Source of the DNA: Gallionella sp. | Lineage (GTDB): Bacteria; Pseudomonadota; Gammaproteobacteria; Burkholderiales; Gallionellaceae | DNA: 46,212 nt | Assembly (NCBI GenBank): GCA_028687575.1 | Contig: JAQTZW010000019.1 | Coordinates: 1 to 46,212, forward strand | Direction: 5' to 3' | Shown here: positions 1 through 8,716 of the stretch, piece after piece | Position numbering within the stretch: the first letter of the stretch is position 1 | Layout: each line of letters begins with the position of its first letter | Position numbers and translations under genes: made by a program | Notes under the pieces: generated by a model | What the model was told of the DNA's origin: nothing | The model's database searches: none | The model's input: the letters and a program-made list of their open reading frames with translations, nothing else

Positions 1-63
1 TTCCCAATTACTCGGAAACTACCAAAAACCAAGCACCTACACTCGTCAATTGTTTGATTTATC

Positions 64-100
64 TTGTTAAAGAGCAGCTGCATCAACAACACCGTGCAGC
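64..100 (-). promoter_or_regulatory. rrn leader with boxB-like hairpin and boxA antitermination site
   Basis: Read on the minus strand, an inverted repeat GCTGCA (95-100) / TGCAGC (77-82) forms a boxB-like stem-loop. It is followed at once by TGCTCTTTAACAA (64-76), which matches the boxA consensus of bacterial rRNA leaders. The order hairpin-boxA is the one found in enterobacterial rrn operons, where it recruits the Nus antitermination complex. The 16S gene itself should start just outside the left edge, since no mature 16S 5' sequence is seen in 1-60. Confidence 0.85.
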
Positions 101-112
101 GAAGAGGTGCGC

Positions 113-140
113 ATTATAGTGACTAAATCCCACAAGTCAA
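113..140 (-). promoter_or_regulatory. rrn operon sigma-70 promoter
   Basis: On the minus strand TTGACT (135-140) and a perfect TATAAT (113-118) are separated by 16 bp. A GC-rich discriminator (GCGC) follows, as is usual in rRNA promoters under stringent control, and an A/T-rich stretch upstream (around 150-162) could act as an UP element. The downstream boxB/boxA leader shows that it drives a ribosomal RNA operon leaving the window to the left. Confidence 0.85.
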
Positions 141-197
141 GCGACATCTCATTTTTATTACAGCGCCACATTCACAATTATGAATGCAACTGAAAAC

Positions 198-274
<77 letters not shown>

Positions 275-285
275 TCAGAAAGTGG

Positions 286-314
286 ACTATAGCAACACAC
301 ATAAATGTCGTCAA
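286..314 (-). promoter_or_regulatory. promoter of the tRNA-fMet gene
   Basis: On the minus strand TTGACG (309-314) and TATAGT (286-291) are spaced by 17 bp. The -10 box ends 11 bp before the mature tRNA 5' end at 274. This is a good sigma-70 match in the right place. Confidence 0.75.
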
Positions 315-441
315 GAACTTTCTCGACAGTACAGAAATAATTTTTTATTAATGAACCAATATGCAATCGCGTTGACTCAATTGCTGGAATTTCATTCTCG
401 CACCAGTAATAATGAACCTAACCTTAAGCACGGAGCACCAC

Positions 442-1542
442 ATGAATAAGATTACATCTCTCTTAGGCTTTATATTACTTTATGGCATTCAGACTGCTTA
501 TGCAGGCCAAGATGTACCGCTCAGTGCAAAACAAATCCAATCTCTCGGTATTACCTCAAATACGTTATCTCCTGTTCGTAACGGTGAACTCCCAGGACTG
601 CCTGCTCAGGTCGTCATTCCCGGCAATCAACTTTTTATAATCAGCTCCCCCTTGCCGGGAATGATTGAAAAAACACTGGTCGGCGTTGGTGACAACGTGA
701 AAAAGGGACAAGTGCTGGCCCAGCTGCAAAGCCCGGCATTAGCTGAAACTCAGCGAGGCTTACTGCAAACTGCCGTACAGAATCAGCTTGCCAGAGAAAA
801 TCTGGCACGCGATGAGGCTTTATATAAGGAAGGAATTATTTCCGAGAGTCGCTACCGAACCAGCAAGGCTGCAGCTTTGGAAGCTGCTGCCAATCTGACT
901 GAACGCAAGAACATGCTACGCCTTGCCGGGATGTCGGATGCAGCCATATCCAAACTACAATCAGGCAACAATCCTGGCAGCCTGCTTACCATGACCTCCC
1001 CGATCGATGGAGTGGTACTGGAAAAGACTGCCAGCGCCGGGCAGCGACTCGATGCTGCCGTACCTATGTTCAAGATAGGCAAACTTTCTCCCCTAGCGCT
1101 TGAAATCCAAGCCCCACTGTCGCACGCCAGTAGCCTTTCCGTAGGTGCCACGGTTTCAATTCCAGCATACGGTGCCAGCGGTAAGCTGACCGCCATTGGA
1201 CGCAGCCTATCTGGCGCCAATCAAACAATTTTACTGCGCGGCACCATCTTGCAAGGCGCGGAAAACCTTCGGCCAGGCCAGTTTGTGGAAGTCAGCATTA
1301 GCTCCGGATCTAACAATACTGAGCAATGGAACATACCCAACAGTGCTATCTCCCGCATAGATGGGAAAACTGTGGTTTTCATTGAAACTGCCAGCGGATT
1401 CCACCCGCAACCCATCACAGTAATTACTCAAGGTGACAAGAGCAGCTTGGTCAGCGGCACTTTCAAATCCGATTCCAAAATCGCCGTAAGCGGGGTTTCG
1501 GCGCTCAAGGCCAGCGTGCTGGGGATCGGCGGGGCAGAATAA
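442..1542 (+). CDS. RND efflux periplasmic adaptor (CzcB/CusB-like membrane fusion protein)
   Basis: This is the membrane-fusion subunit of the metal-efflux pump; it bridges the inner-membrane RND transporter and the outer-membrane channel. I place the start at 442 because GGAG at 432-435 sits six bases upstream; an earlier ATG at 412 lacks such a site. The product is then 366 residues. It begins with a signal peptide (basic start, hydrophobic stretch, then YAG). A biotinyl-lipoyl-like half motif (PLPGMIEK...GDNVKKGQVLAQL) is followed by an alpha-helical hairpin and a second half motif (SPIDGVVLEKTASAGQRL), then beta-barrel and membrane-proximal domains. Its stop overlaps the next start by one base, so the pump subunit is translationally coupled. 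The metal is not evident from this subunit. Confidence 0.9.
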   Translation: MNKITSLLGFILLYGIQTAYAGQDVPLSAKQIQSLGITSNTLSPVRNGELPGLPAQVVIPGNQLFIISSPLPGMIEKTLVGVGDNVKKGQVLAQLQSPALAETQRGLLQTAVQNQLARENLARDEALYKEGIISESRYRTSKAAALEAAANLTERKNMLRLAGMSDAAISKLQSGNNPGSLLTMTSPIDGVVLEKTASAGQRLDAAVPMFKIGKLSPLALEIQAPLSHASSLSVGATVSIPAYGASGKLTAIGRSLSGANQTILLRGTILQGAENLRPGQFVEVSISSGSNNTEQWNIPNSAISRIDGKTVVFIETASGFHPQPITVITQGDKSSLVSGTFKSDSKIAVSGVSALKASVLGIGGAE

Positions 1543-4500
1543 TGTTTTCCAAATTGCTCGAATTTTCGCTGACGCAACGCCTCTTGGTCGCCGCGCTGAC
1601 GCTGCTTCTGATCGGCGCCGGCATAGTCTCCTTCCGCGACCTGCCGATAGATGCCTTCCCTGACGTTTCCTCGACGCAAGTAAAACTCATCATGAAAGCA
1701 CCGGGGATGACCCCGGAAGAAGTCGAAGCCCGCATCGTCACGCCCATTGAACTAGAAATGTTGGGCATCCCTAATCAGCGCATCATGCGCTCGATCTCGA
1801 AATACGCGATTGCCGACATCACCATAGATTTCAACGAGGGCACCGACATCTACTGGGCGCGCCAGCAGGTTGCCGAACGACTGAACAATGCACTGCGTGA
1901 GCTTCCCCCGTCCGCGACTGGCGGCCTAGCCCCCATCACCACCCCACTGGGTGAGATGTTCATGTTCACCGTAGAGGGGGAGAATGTCTCGCTGGAAGAA
2001 CGCCGCACCATACTGGACTGGACAATCCGTCCGGCGCTGCGCACCCTGCCGGGCGTCGCGGACGTCAATTCGTTGGGCGGCTTCGCGCGCAGTTTCGAAA
2101 TTGTCCCTGACCACAATGCGCTGGCAGCACATGGCCTGTCCTTCGCCATGCTGCAACAGGCAGTGCAGGCCAACAACCGCAATGACGGTGCCGGCCGCAT
2201 CAGCGATGGCGACGAGGCACTGCTGGTGCGCGCCGAGGGTAGCATCAAGAACCTCCAAGATGTCGGCAACATCGTCATCGCCAGCCCCGGCGGCAGCCCG
2301 ATACGTGTCAGCGATGTCGCCCAGGTGCGCATTGGCAGCCTGACCCGCTACGGCGTGGTCAGCAAGGATGGCAAGGGAGAAGCGGTCGAAGGTCTGGTGC
2401 TGGGCTTGCGCGGTGCGAACGCACAAAAGGTGGTCGCCGGCGTACAGGCAAAATTAAAAGAGCTTGCCCCTTCATTACCAGCCGGCGTGACTACCAAGGT
2501 TTTCTATGATCGCGGCAGCCTGGTTGACCGCGCCATCGGCACGGTCTCCAAGGCACTCACCGAAGCTATCGTATTGGTGGTCATTTTGTTGGTGCTGTTC
2601 CTCGGCAACCTGCGCGCCGCCGTGGTGGTCGCACTGACGTTGCCGCTGGCGGTGCTGATCACCTTCATACTGATGCAGCAATTCGGCATGTCGGCCAATT
2701 TGATGAGTCTGGGCGGCCTGGCCATCGCTATCGGTATGCTGGTGGACGGGTCGGTGGTGGTGATGGAGAACATCATCAACCATCTCGCCGGCAAACGGCC
2801 CCACATCCCGCACCTGCACATCATCTACCGCGCGGTGAAGGAGGTGATCACGCCGGTCGCCGCCGGTGTCGCTATCATTATTATCGTATTCTTGCCGCTG
2901 ATGACCTTGCAGGGGCTGGAAGGCAAGCTGTTCATCCCGGTCGCCCTGACCATCGTATTCGCGCTGGGCGGCTCCCTGCTGTTATCGCTTACCGTCGTAC
3001 CGATGTTGTCTTCGTTTCTGGTCAAGCAGGCCAGCCACGACGACCCCTGGTTGGTACGCAAAGCCATGGCCATCTATGCTCCGGTACTGGAACGCGCCTT
3101 GAAAAAGGAACGCTTGGTAATCTCCGTGGCGCTCGCCATGCTGGTATTGAGTGGCGGTGTCTACACCCTGCTTGGCAAAGCCTTCATGCCCGAGATGGAT
3201 GAAGGCGACCTGATCATGCAGGTGTCCAAACTCCCCTCGATCAACATTGCGCAGACCGGCGAAATGGACAGGCGCATCCAGGCGGCGATCATCGCCAACG
3301 TACCTGAGGTCAAGGGCATCGTCTCGCGCGCCGGCGCGGACGAACTCGGCCTCGACCCTATGGGATTGAACGAGACCGACAACTTTCTGGTGCTCAAACC
3401 GCAGAAGGAATGGCGAAACCCGGACAAGAACGCCATCGTGGACGAGATCCGCAAAGTCATGGGCAACTTCCCGGGCGTGGAATACAGCTTCACCCAGCCT
3501 ATCGCGATGCGCGTATCGGAGATGCTCACCGGCGCGCGCGGCGACATCGCCATCAAGATATTCGGAACTGACCTCAACAAACTCAATGAGGCCGCCGAAC
3601 AGATGGTCAAGGTGCTTGAAGGCATCAAGGGCAGCGAGGACGTGTTCACCGTCAAAAACAGCGGCGTGCAGTATTTCCGTGTGCAGATAGACCGGTTGGC
3701 AGCTGGCCGCCTGGGTCTTACCGTGGATGACATCGGCAACGCCCTGCGTAGCCAGATCGAAGGCCAGCAACTGGGCACCATCATCGAGAACAACCGCCGC
3801 ACCCCCCTGATCGTACGAGGCGAGACCGACATCCAGCATTCGCCCGCGCTGTTTTCTGCGCTCACCCTGCCCTTACCCAACGGGCAAAACATCCCGCTGT
3901 CAGCCGTTGCCAGATTGGAGCGTGCCGACGGCCCGGTGAAGGTTGACCGCGAGAACGGGATACGCATGGTGGTGGTGCAGAGCAACGTCCGCGACCGCGA
4001 TCTGGTCGGCTTCGTGGATGAAGCGAAGGCCGCCGTGGCAAAGAACATCAAATTACCCCAAGGATACCGCCTCACCTGGGGCGGCCAGTTCGAGAACCAG
4101 CAGCGCGCCGCCGCTCGACTGGCGGTAGTGGTACCGGTTGCACTGGGCATGATATTCATGTTGCTGTTTGCCACCTTCGGTTCGGTCAGACAGGCCGCAC
4201 TGGTGCTGACCAACATCCCGTTTGCATTGATCGGCGGCATCTTCGCGCTGTGGATCAGCGGCGAGTACATGTCGGTTCCCGCCTCCGTGGGCTTCATCGC
4301 GCTGCTGGGTATCGCGGTACTCAACGGCGTGGTCATGGTTAGCTACTTCAATCAATTACACGCCGAAGGCATGGACATCACCCAAGTCGTGTTCGAAGGT
4401 GCAAAACGCCGGCTGCGCCCAGTGCTGATGACGGCCAGCATCACTGCGTTCGGCCTGTTGCCGGTGCTGTTCGCCACCGGCCCAGGCTCCGAGATTCAGA

Positions 4501-4616
4501 AGCCGCTGGCCATCGTGGTGACGGGCGGCCTGGTCAGTTCGACCCTGTTGACCCTCATCATGCTACCCATCCTGTACCGCCGCTTCGGCCTTGAACGCGC
4601 GAGGAAGTCCCAATGA
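1542..4616 (+). CDS. heavy-metal RND transporter, CzcA/CusA family
   Basis: This is the inner-membrane proton-driven pump of a tripartite heavy-metal efflux system. At 1024 residues it has the family length, with the usual pattern of one N-terminal helix, a large periplasmic loop, a helix bundle, a second loop and a final bundle. The TM4 proton-relay motif reads AIGMLVDGSVVVMEN, at about residues 395-412. It keeps the central Asp and the final Glu but has Ala where CzcA-type zinc/cobalt/cadmium pumps have the first Asp of DFG. That places it nearer the AIGxxxD groups (HME4/HME5 as I recall the classification), which include copper/silver pumps and pumps of unknown substrate. It overlaps the downstream DUF3240 start by four bases (ATGA). 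The family is certain; the substrate is not. Confidence 0.93.
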   Translation: MFSKLLEFSLTQRLLVAALTLLLIGAGIVSFRDLPIDAFPDVSSTQVKLIMKAPGMTPEEVEARIVTPIELEMLGIPNQRIMRSISKYAIADITIDFNEGTDIYWARQQVAERLNNALRELPPSATGGLAPITTPLGEMFMFTVEGENVSLEERRTILDWTIRPALRTLPGVADVNSLGGFARSFEIVPDHNALAAHGLSFAMLQQAVQANNRNDGAGRISDGDEALLVRAEGSIKNLQDVGNIVIASPGGSPIRVSDVAQVRIGSLTRYGVVSKDGKGEAVEGLVLGLRGANAQKVVAGVQAKLKELAPSLPAGVTTKVFYDRGSLVDRAIGTVSKALTEAIVLVVILLVLFLGNLRAAVVVALTLPLAVLITFILMQQFGMSANLMSLGGLAIAIGMLVDGSVVVMENIINHLAGKRPHIPHLHIIYRAVKEVITPVAAGVAIIIIVFLPLMTLQGLEGKLFIPVALTIVFALGGSLLLSLTVVPMLSSFLVKQASHDDPWLVRKAMAIYAPVLERALKKERLVISVALAMLVLSGGVYTLLGKAFMPEMDEGDLIMQVSKLPSINIAQTGEMDRRIQAAIIANVPEVKGIVSRAGADELGLDPMGLNETDNFLVLKPQKEWRNPDKNAIVDEIRKVMGNFPGVEYSFTQPIAMRVSEMLTGARGDIAIKIFGTDLNKLNEAAEQMVKVLEGIKGSEDVFTVKNSGVQYFRVQIDRLAAGRLGLTVDDIGNALRSQIEGQQLGTIIENNRRTPLIVRGETDIQHSPALFSALTLPLPNGQNIPLSAVARLERADGPVKVDRENGIRMVVVQSNVRDRDLVGFVDEAKAAVAKNIKLPQGYRLTWGGQFENQQRAAARLAVVVPVALGMIFMLLFATFGSVRQAALVLTNIPFALIGGIFALWISGEYMSVPASVGFIALLGIAVLNGVVMVSYFNQLHAEGMDITQVVFEGAKRRLRPVLMTASITAFGLLPVLFATGPGSEIQKPLAIVVTGGLVSSTLLTLIMLPILYRRFGLERARKSQ

Positions 4617-4924
4617 AAGAAATGAATTGTTGTTTGACTCTGGTCTGTCACCGTTCGCTTGAAGAGCGCATCGTCGATCACCTGCTGGGACATCCGGACT
4701 GGGTACGCGGTTTTTCGCTGACACGCATCGAAGGCGGCAGCCAGAAGGAAAAGTTGCCCAGCATGCTTGAACAGGTACGCGGACGCTCACAGCGCGTAGA
4801 GATCGTCACGGTAATGAATTGTGACGACGCGCACGCACTCATCGCGCATCTCAAACAGGTAGAAAGCAACCCGGAAATCGCCTACTGGCTGACCCCGGTC
4901 ACGGAGTTCGGGAGACTGTCATGA
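4613..4924 (+). CDS. DUF3240 family protein in the metal-efflux operon
   Basis: This small protein of 103 residues has no signal peptide and is therefore likely cytosolic. It resembles DUF3240 proteins, which are commonly found beside CzcA-type pumps and are thought to have a PII/CutA-like alpha-beta fold. Features consistent with this are the opening strand (CCLTLVCHRSLEERIVDHLL), a GFSLTRIEG turn, and a second strand rich in Val/Ile (RVEIVTVMN). It overlaps both neighbours by four bases (ATGA at each junction), so it is made in step with the pump. A sensing or regulatory role is inference from its position and fold type; no function is shown by the sequence. Confidence 0.75.
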   Translation: MKEMNCCLTLVCHRSLEERIVDHLLGHPDWVRGFSLTRIEGGSQKEKLPSMLEQVRGRSQRVEIVTVMNCDDAHALIAHLKQVESNPEIAYWLTPVTEFGRLS

Positions 4925-6204
4925 TAAGCACCAAATCAGAAAATCGCCTCACATGGCCTTGCCTATTGATTATATTAACAATTGTCAGCGGCACCACCCA
5001 CGCCGCAGCCAGCGACCCCACCGACCTGCCGCCCACCTCGCAGGTAATCAGCGCACTGAACCAAAATCTGCTGGTGCTGAACGCCAACAGCGGTCTGAAG
5101 ATGGAACTGGCTAACCAGCGCAAATGGAACAGTGGCAGTTACGAATTCAACCTGCGCGCCGGCTCGTCCCAGCGCAATATCGTCAACACCGGCCAGAAAC
5201 TCAAGGAATGGGATGTCGCTCTGGAGCGCCCACTTCGCCTGTTCAACAAGGTCGGCATAGACGAAAACATTGGTGCCGCCTCTGTCGCCCGGGCAGAGTT
5301 CGCACTCGGTGATGCCCGCCACGAAGCCAGCCGCCAACTGCTGAGGCAGTGGTTCGCCTGGCAGCGCGAGCAAACTCAGACTGAGCTATGGCATCATCAG
5401 GTTGAAATACTCGAACAACAAGCGAAAATGACCGAATTACGCGTCAAGGCAGGCGATGCCCCCAGGCTCGAACTCAACCAGGCCAAAGCCGCTGCCGCAC
5501 AGGCCAGCGTTGCTTGGCACCAAGCTCAATTACGCACCCAACTGGCGGCGACCGACATCTCTCGCCAGTTCCCGTCCATTCGCCTGCCGGAAAAAATTAC
5601 GCCCGGCACCCCGCAGGCTATCGGTCATGACTTCGCCTACTGGAAGGCACACATCATGGATGACAGCCACGAACTCGGCTTGGCTCAGGAGCAAAGCCAT
5701 GTGCAACAGTTGCTGGCCGAGCGCAGCCGCGCCGACCAGATTCCCGACCCGACCGTCGGCTTACGCTACTCCCATGAGATGGGCGGCAACGAAAAAGTGA
5801 CGGGGGTTTATCTCACCATGCCATTATCATTTGGCCATCGCAGCGCAACAGCTGACAGCATCGCGCAACAAGCTGCCATCGCCGCAGAACAGGCAGCTTT
5901 CGTGGCACACCGACTAGAGCAAGATGTCGTCGCCACTCACACCCAAGCGGTAAAAAGTTTCGAGACTTGGCAACAGGCACACGAAGCCGCACAGGCCATC
6001 CTCAGCAATGCCGAACTGGTTGCCAAAGCTTACCGTCTGGGCGAGAGCAGCCTGTCTGACAGTCTGACGGCACGCCGTATTGCCCTTGAATCCTCGCTGA
6101 CCGAGCACCTTGCCCAATTGGATGCCAACGAAGCACGTTATCGTTTACAGTTGGATGCTCATCTATTGTGGGCGCTGGACGACAGCAACCAGATGCCCGA
6201 ATAA
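4921..6204 (+). CDS. TolC-family outer-membrane efflux protein (CzcC-like)
   Basis: This is the outer-membrane channel of the tripartite metal pump. The 427-residue product starts with a signal peptide (hydrophobic core LLIILTIVSG, then THAAASD). Two long, Ala/Gln/Glu-rich helical repeats follow, each ending in a short strand region, as expected of OEP repeats; RVKAGDAPRLELNQAKAAAA and KAYRLGESSLSDSLTARRIA are the two matching halves. Its start overlaps the DUF3240 stop by four bases. It closes the operon; about 110 bp without a convincing terminator separate it from the DUF389 gene. Confidence 0.87.
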   Translation: MISTKSENRLTWPCLLIILTIVSGTTHAAASDPTDLPPTSQVISALNQNLLVLNANSGLKMELANQRKWNSGSYEFNLRAGSSQRNIVNTGQKLKEWDVALERPLRLFNKVGIDENIGAASVARAEFALGDARHEASRQLLRQWFAWQREQTQTELWHHQVEILEQQAKMTELRVKAGDAPRLELNQAKAAAAQASVAWHQAQLRTQLAATDISRQFPSIRLPEKITPGTPQAIGHDFAYWKAHIMDDSHELGLAQEQSHVQQLLAERSRADQIPDPTVGLRYSHEMGGNEKVTGVYLTMPLSFGHRSATADSIAQQAAIAAEQAAFVAHRLEQDVVATHTQAVKSFETWQQAHEAAQAILSNAELVAKAYRLGESSLSDSLTARRIALESSLTEHLAQLDANEARYRLQLDAHLLWALDDSNQMPE

Positions 6205-6315
6205 AACCCTTGCCTAGCCACAGCACCGACATCAACTAAGTCGACCCAACTGTGCCCACAGTAAATATATTTCGCTGCCCCAACCAAACTTAGGAAGGAT
6301 AATCAGAAAAGATAT

Positions 6316-7707
6316 ATGGACATTGAAAAAACAATCATTCAGGAATCTGCCTCCAAGCTCAAACTCGCGTTAGCCTACCGCTTCAATCTTCGTCCAGATC
6401 AATCGGACTTTACCGAAATTGATGAAGATATACGGGGCGGTGTCGAAATCAAAGGAACCAACCTGTGGGTGCTGATGCTGGCAATCTTCATCGCCTCTAT
6501 CGGTCTGGATGTTAACTCCACCGCAGTCATCATCGGCGCAATGCTGATCTCCCCCTTGATGGGCCCGATCATGGGCATAGGCTATGGTATAGGCATTGAC
6601 GATACCCAGCTTATCAAGAAGGCACTGGGCAATCTGCTCATCTCGATTTTGATCGCGCTGCTCACTTCAACCCTGTATTTCCTGATCAGCCCCTTTTCCA
6701 GCGCGCAATCTGAATTGCTGGCACGTACTACGCCCTCGTTGTGGGATGTGCTGATTGCGCTGTTCGGCGGTCTGGCCGGCATCATCGCAATTACCCGCAA
6801 GGAAAAATCCAATGTGATACCCGGCGTAGCGATTGCGACTGCGCTGATGCCCCCGCTGTGCACCGCCGGCTATGGCATTGCCAACGGTTCGTTGCACATG
6901 TTTTTCGGAGCGTTCTATCTATTCTTCATCAATTGCGTATTCATCGCGTTCTCGACCCTGCTGCTGATCAGTTATATCAATCCGCCACACATACGCTTTG
7001 CAAATGAAGAAAAGAAACGCAAGGTCAAACGCATCATCTATATCATCGTTCTGACGACTGTATTGCCAAGTATTTATCTGGCTTACGGATTGGTCACGCA
7101 CGAAGTGTTCAATTCCAGAGCCAACGAATTCATCAACAAGGAACTGACTTTCGACAATAGTTTTATCGCCAAGAAAGTGATCTCGCCCGAAGCCAAGTCG
7201 ATAGACATAACCCTAGTGGGAGAAAAAATCAGCGATTCGCAACTGAAACAAATCTCCAAAAATCTGTCTCATTACGGACTGGATAAGGCCAAATTGGTCG
7301 TCAACCAGAACCTTATCAAGGAGTTGGACGAAGCCTCGTTGAAAAAATCGCTGCTGGCAGACATAGTCAATACAACAAAGGACAAGTTTGACAGCAAAAA
7401 CAAGGAGTTGGACGACCTCAAGAACGAAGTAACACAGTTACGTGCATCGCAACACTTGCAAAGTGAAGCCCTGAAAGAGCAGAAGCAGATCAGCGAGGAA
7501 TTCTTTGTGCAATATCCGCAAATTACCAGCATCTCGCTTGCCAAAACAACCGAATACCAACCGAACCAAGACAGCAAGTCATCAGTTTTGTTGGTCAACG
7601 CTCTCGTCAAGAAAGCTCTGTCCAGAGAAGACCAGCGCAAGATCAATGCATGGCTGAAAGTCAGAACCGGAGCAGACAAAGTAGTCGTTACGTTTGAAAA
7701 GTCCTGA
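6316..7707 (+). CDS. DUF389 family membrane protein
   Basis: The product has 463 residues. A short cytosolic start is followed by a bundle of about six hydrophobic segments between residues 48 and 255. These carry the DUF389 signatures SIGLDVNSTAVIIGAMLISPLMGP, GGLAGIIAITRKEKSNVIPGVAIATALMPPLCTAGYGIA and a final hydrophobic pair. The rest, from about residue 260, is soluble and includes a predicted coiled coil (about 345-385, rich in Lys/Glu/Asp/Leu) and a small C-terminal domain. The family has no agreed biochemical role. It follows the metal-efflux operon in the same direction after 111 bp, which suggests but does not prove joint expression. The family call is firm; a transport function is only inferred. 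Confidence 0.85.
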   Translation: MDIEKTIIQESASKLKLALAYRFNLRPDQSDFTEIDEDIRGGVEIKGTNLWVLMLAIFIASIGLDVNSTAVIIGAMLISPLMGPIMGIGYGIGIDDTQLIKKALGNLLISILIALLTSTLYFLISPFSSAQSELLARTTPSLWDVLIALFGGLAGIIAITRKEKSNVIPGVAIATALMPPLCTAGYGIANGSLHMFFGAFYLFFINCVFIAFSTLLLISYINPPHIRFANEEKKRKVKRIIYIIVLTTVLPSIYLAYGLVTHEVFNSRANEFINKELTFDNSFIAKKVISPEAKSIDITLVGEKISDSQLKQISKNLSHYGLDKAKLVVNQNLIKELDEASLKKSLLADIVNTTKDKFDSKNKELDDLKNEVTQLRASQHLQSEALKEQKQISEEFFVQYPQITSISLAKTTEYQPNQDSKSSVLLVNALVKKALSREDQRKINAWLKVRTGADKVVVTFEKS

Positions 7708-7720
7708 AATCACATTACCG

Positions 7721-7772
7721 AATCCGATCATGCCCGCCCGACACGCACTAATCTGGCGGACGGGATCGGAAT
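7721..7772. repeat. imperfect inverted repeat after the DUF389 gene
   Basis: CCGATC (7724-7729) pairs with GATCGG (7764-7769), and CCGCC pairs with GGCGG inside it, with an unpaired internal bulge between them. It lies just after the DUF389 stop and before a good -10 box. It may mark the end of the transcript, but there is no T-run after it on the plus strand, so I do not call it an intrinsic terminator. Confidence 0.4.
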
Positions 7773-7799
7773 TATCAGTACAGGCATCTGTGCAAGATT

Positions 7800-7805
7800 T
7801 ATAAT
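7800..7805 (+). promoter_or_regulatory. -10 box upstream of the methyltransferase gene
   Basis: A perfect TATAAT is followed by a GCGCC discriminator, 29 bp before the ATG at 7835. At 17-bp spacing the -35 position reads AGTACA, which is weak. The promoter is plausible from the -10 box and its position alone. Confidence 0.45.
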
Positions 7806-7834
7806 GCGCCCCTTCGCAGTCTGACAAACCATAC

Positions 7835-8656
7835 ATGCTGAACCTCTCCGAAATAAAGCCCAACCAGTCAATAGAACTCCTCAAGGAGCTACACATCCTG
7901 ACGCGGGACGGCAAACTCAATCAGGACAGCCGCCGCAAGCTCAAGCAGGTTTACCATCTATACCAATTCATTGAGCCACTGCTGAACAAAGTATTGGCAG
8001 ACAAACCCGAACTGACACTGGTTGATCACGGTGCGGGTAAGTCCTATCTGGGTTTCATCCTGTACGATCTTTTCCTGAAGTCACATGATACGGGACACAT
8101 CTACGGTATAGAAACCCGCGAGGCGCTGGTCAACAAATCACAAGAACTGGCGGCCAGGCTAGGCTTCGGGCGCATGTCCTTCCTGGATTTGTCAGTAGAA
8201 GACTCCATCCATTCCCCGCTGCTGCCGGCCCGCGTTGATGTGGTCACCGCGCTGCACGCCTGCAATACAGCCACCGACGATGCGATCCGCTTCGCACTCC
8301 ACAAAAAGGCCGAATTCATCGTGCTGGTGCCTTGCTGTCAAGCCGAGGTCGCCAGCATACTGAACCGCAACAAAAACAAGTCATTCAGCAAGACGCCGCT
8401 CTCGGAAATATGGCGACACCCGATACACAGCCGCGAATTTGGCAGCCACCTGACCAACGTGCTACGCTGCCTACTGCTGGAATCGCATGGCTATCAGGTG
8501 ACCGTGACCGAACTGGTGGGCTGGGAACACTCGATGAAGAACGAACTGATTATTGCAAAACAGCATGGCTCCCCCCGTAAGGACGCAAGAGCCAGACTGG
8601 AATACATACTGAAAGAACTGAATTTGGAAGAGCTGCACGAAAGGTTTATTTATTGA
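7835..8656 (+). CDS. class I SAM-dependent methyltransferase (Methyltransf_32-like)
   Basis: The product has 273 residues. After a helical start, a Rossmann-type SAM site reads LTLVDHGAGKSYLGFILYD, where the glycine loop is HGAGKSYLG. An acidic residue ends the next strand (IYGIETREALV). Later motifs ALHACNTATDDAIRFAL and VLVPCCQ resemble the HACGDLSD...CCYH pattern of Methyltransf_32 proteins, some of which are fused to other domains in eukaryotes. No substrate is evident. No clear ribosome binding site precedes the ATG. It is followed after 60 bp by the hydrolase gene in the same direction, and the two probably share one transcript that ends at the terminator at 9602. Confidence 0.75.
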   Translation: MLNLSEIKPNQSIELLKELHILTRDGKLNQDSRRKLKQVYHLYQFIEPLLNKVLADKPELTLVDHGAGKSYLGFILYDLFLKSHDTGHIYGIETREALVNKSQELAARLGFGRMSFLDLSVEDSIHSPLLPARVDVVTALHACNTATDDAIRFALHKKAEFIVLVPCCQAEVASILNRNKNKSFSKTPLSEIWRHPIHSREFGSHLTNVLRCLLLESHGYQVTVTELVGWEHSMKNELIIAKQHGSPRKDARARLEYILKELNLEELHERFIY

Positions 8657-8716
8657 GTCACACCTCAATACCGGTTCGCAAGAATCACTTTTCCTAATCA
8701 TTATTGAATTGAGCAA

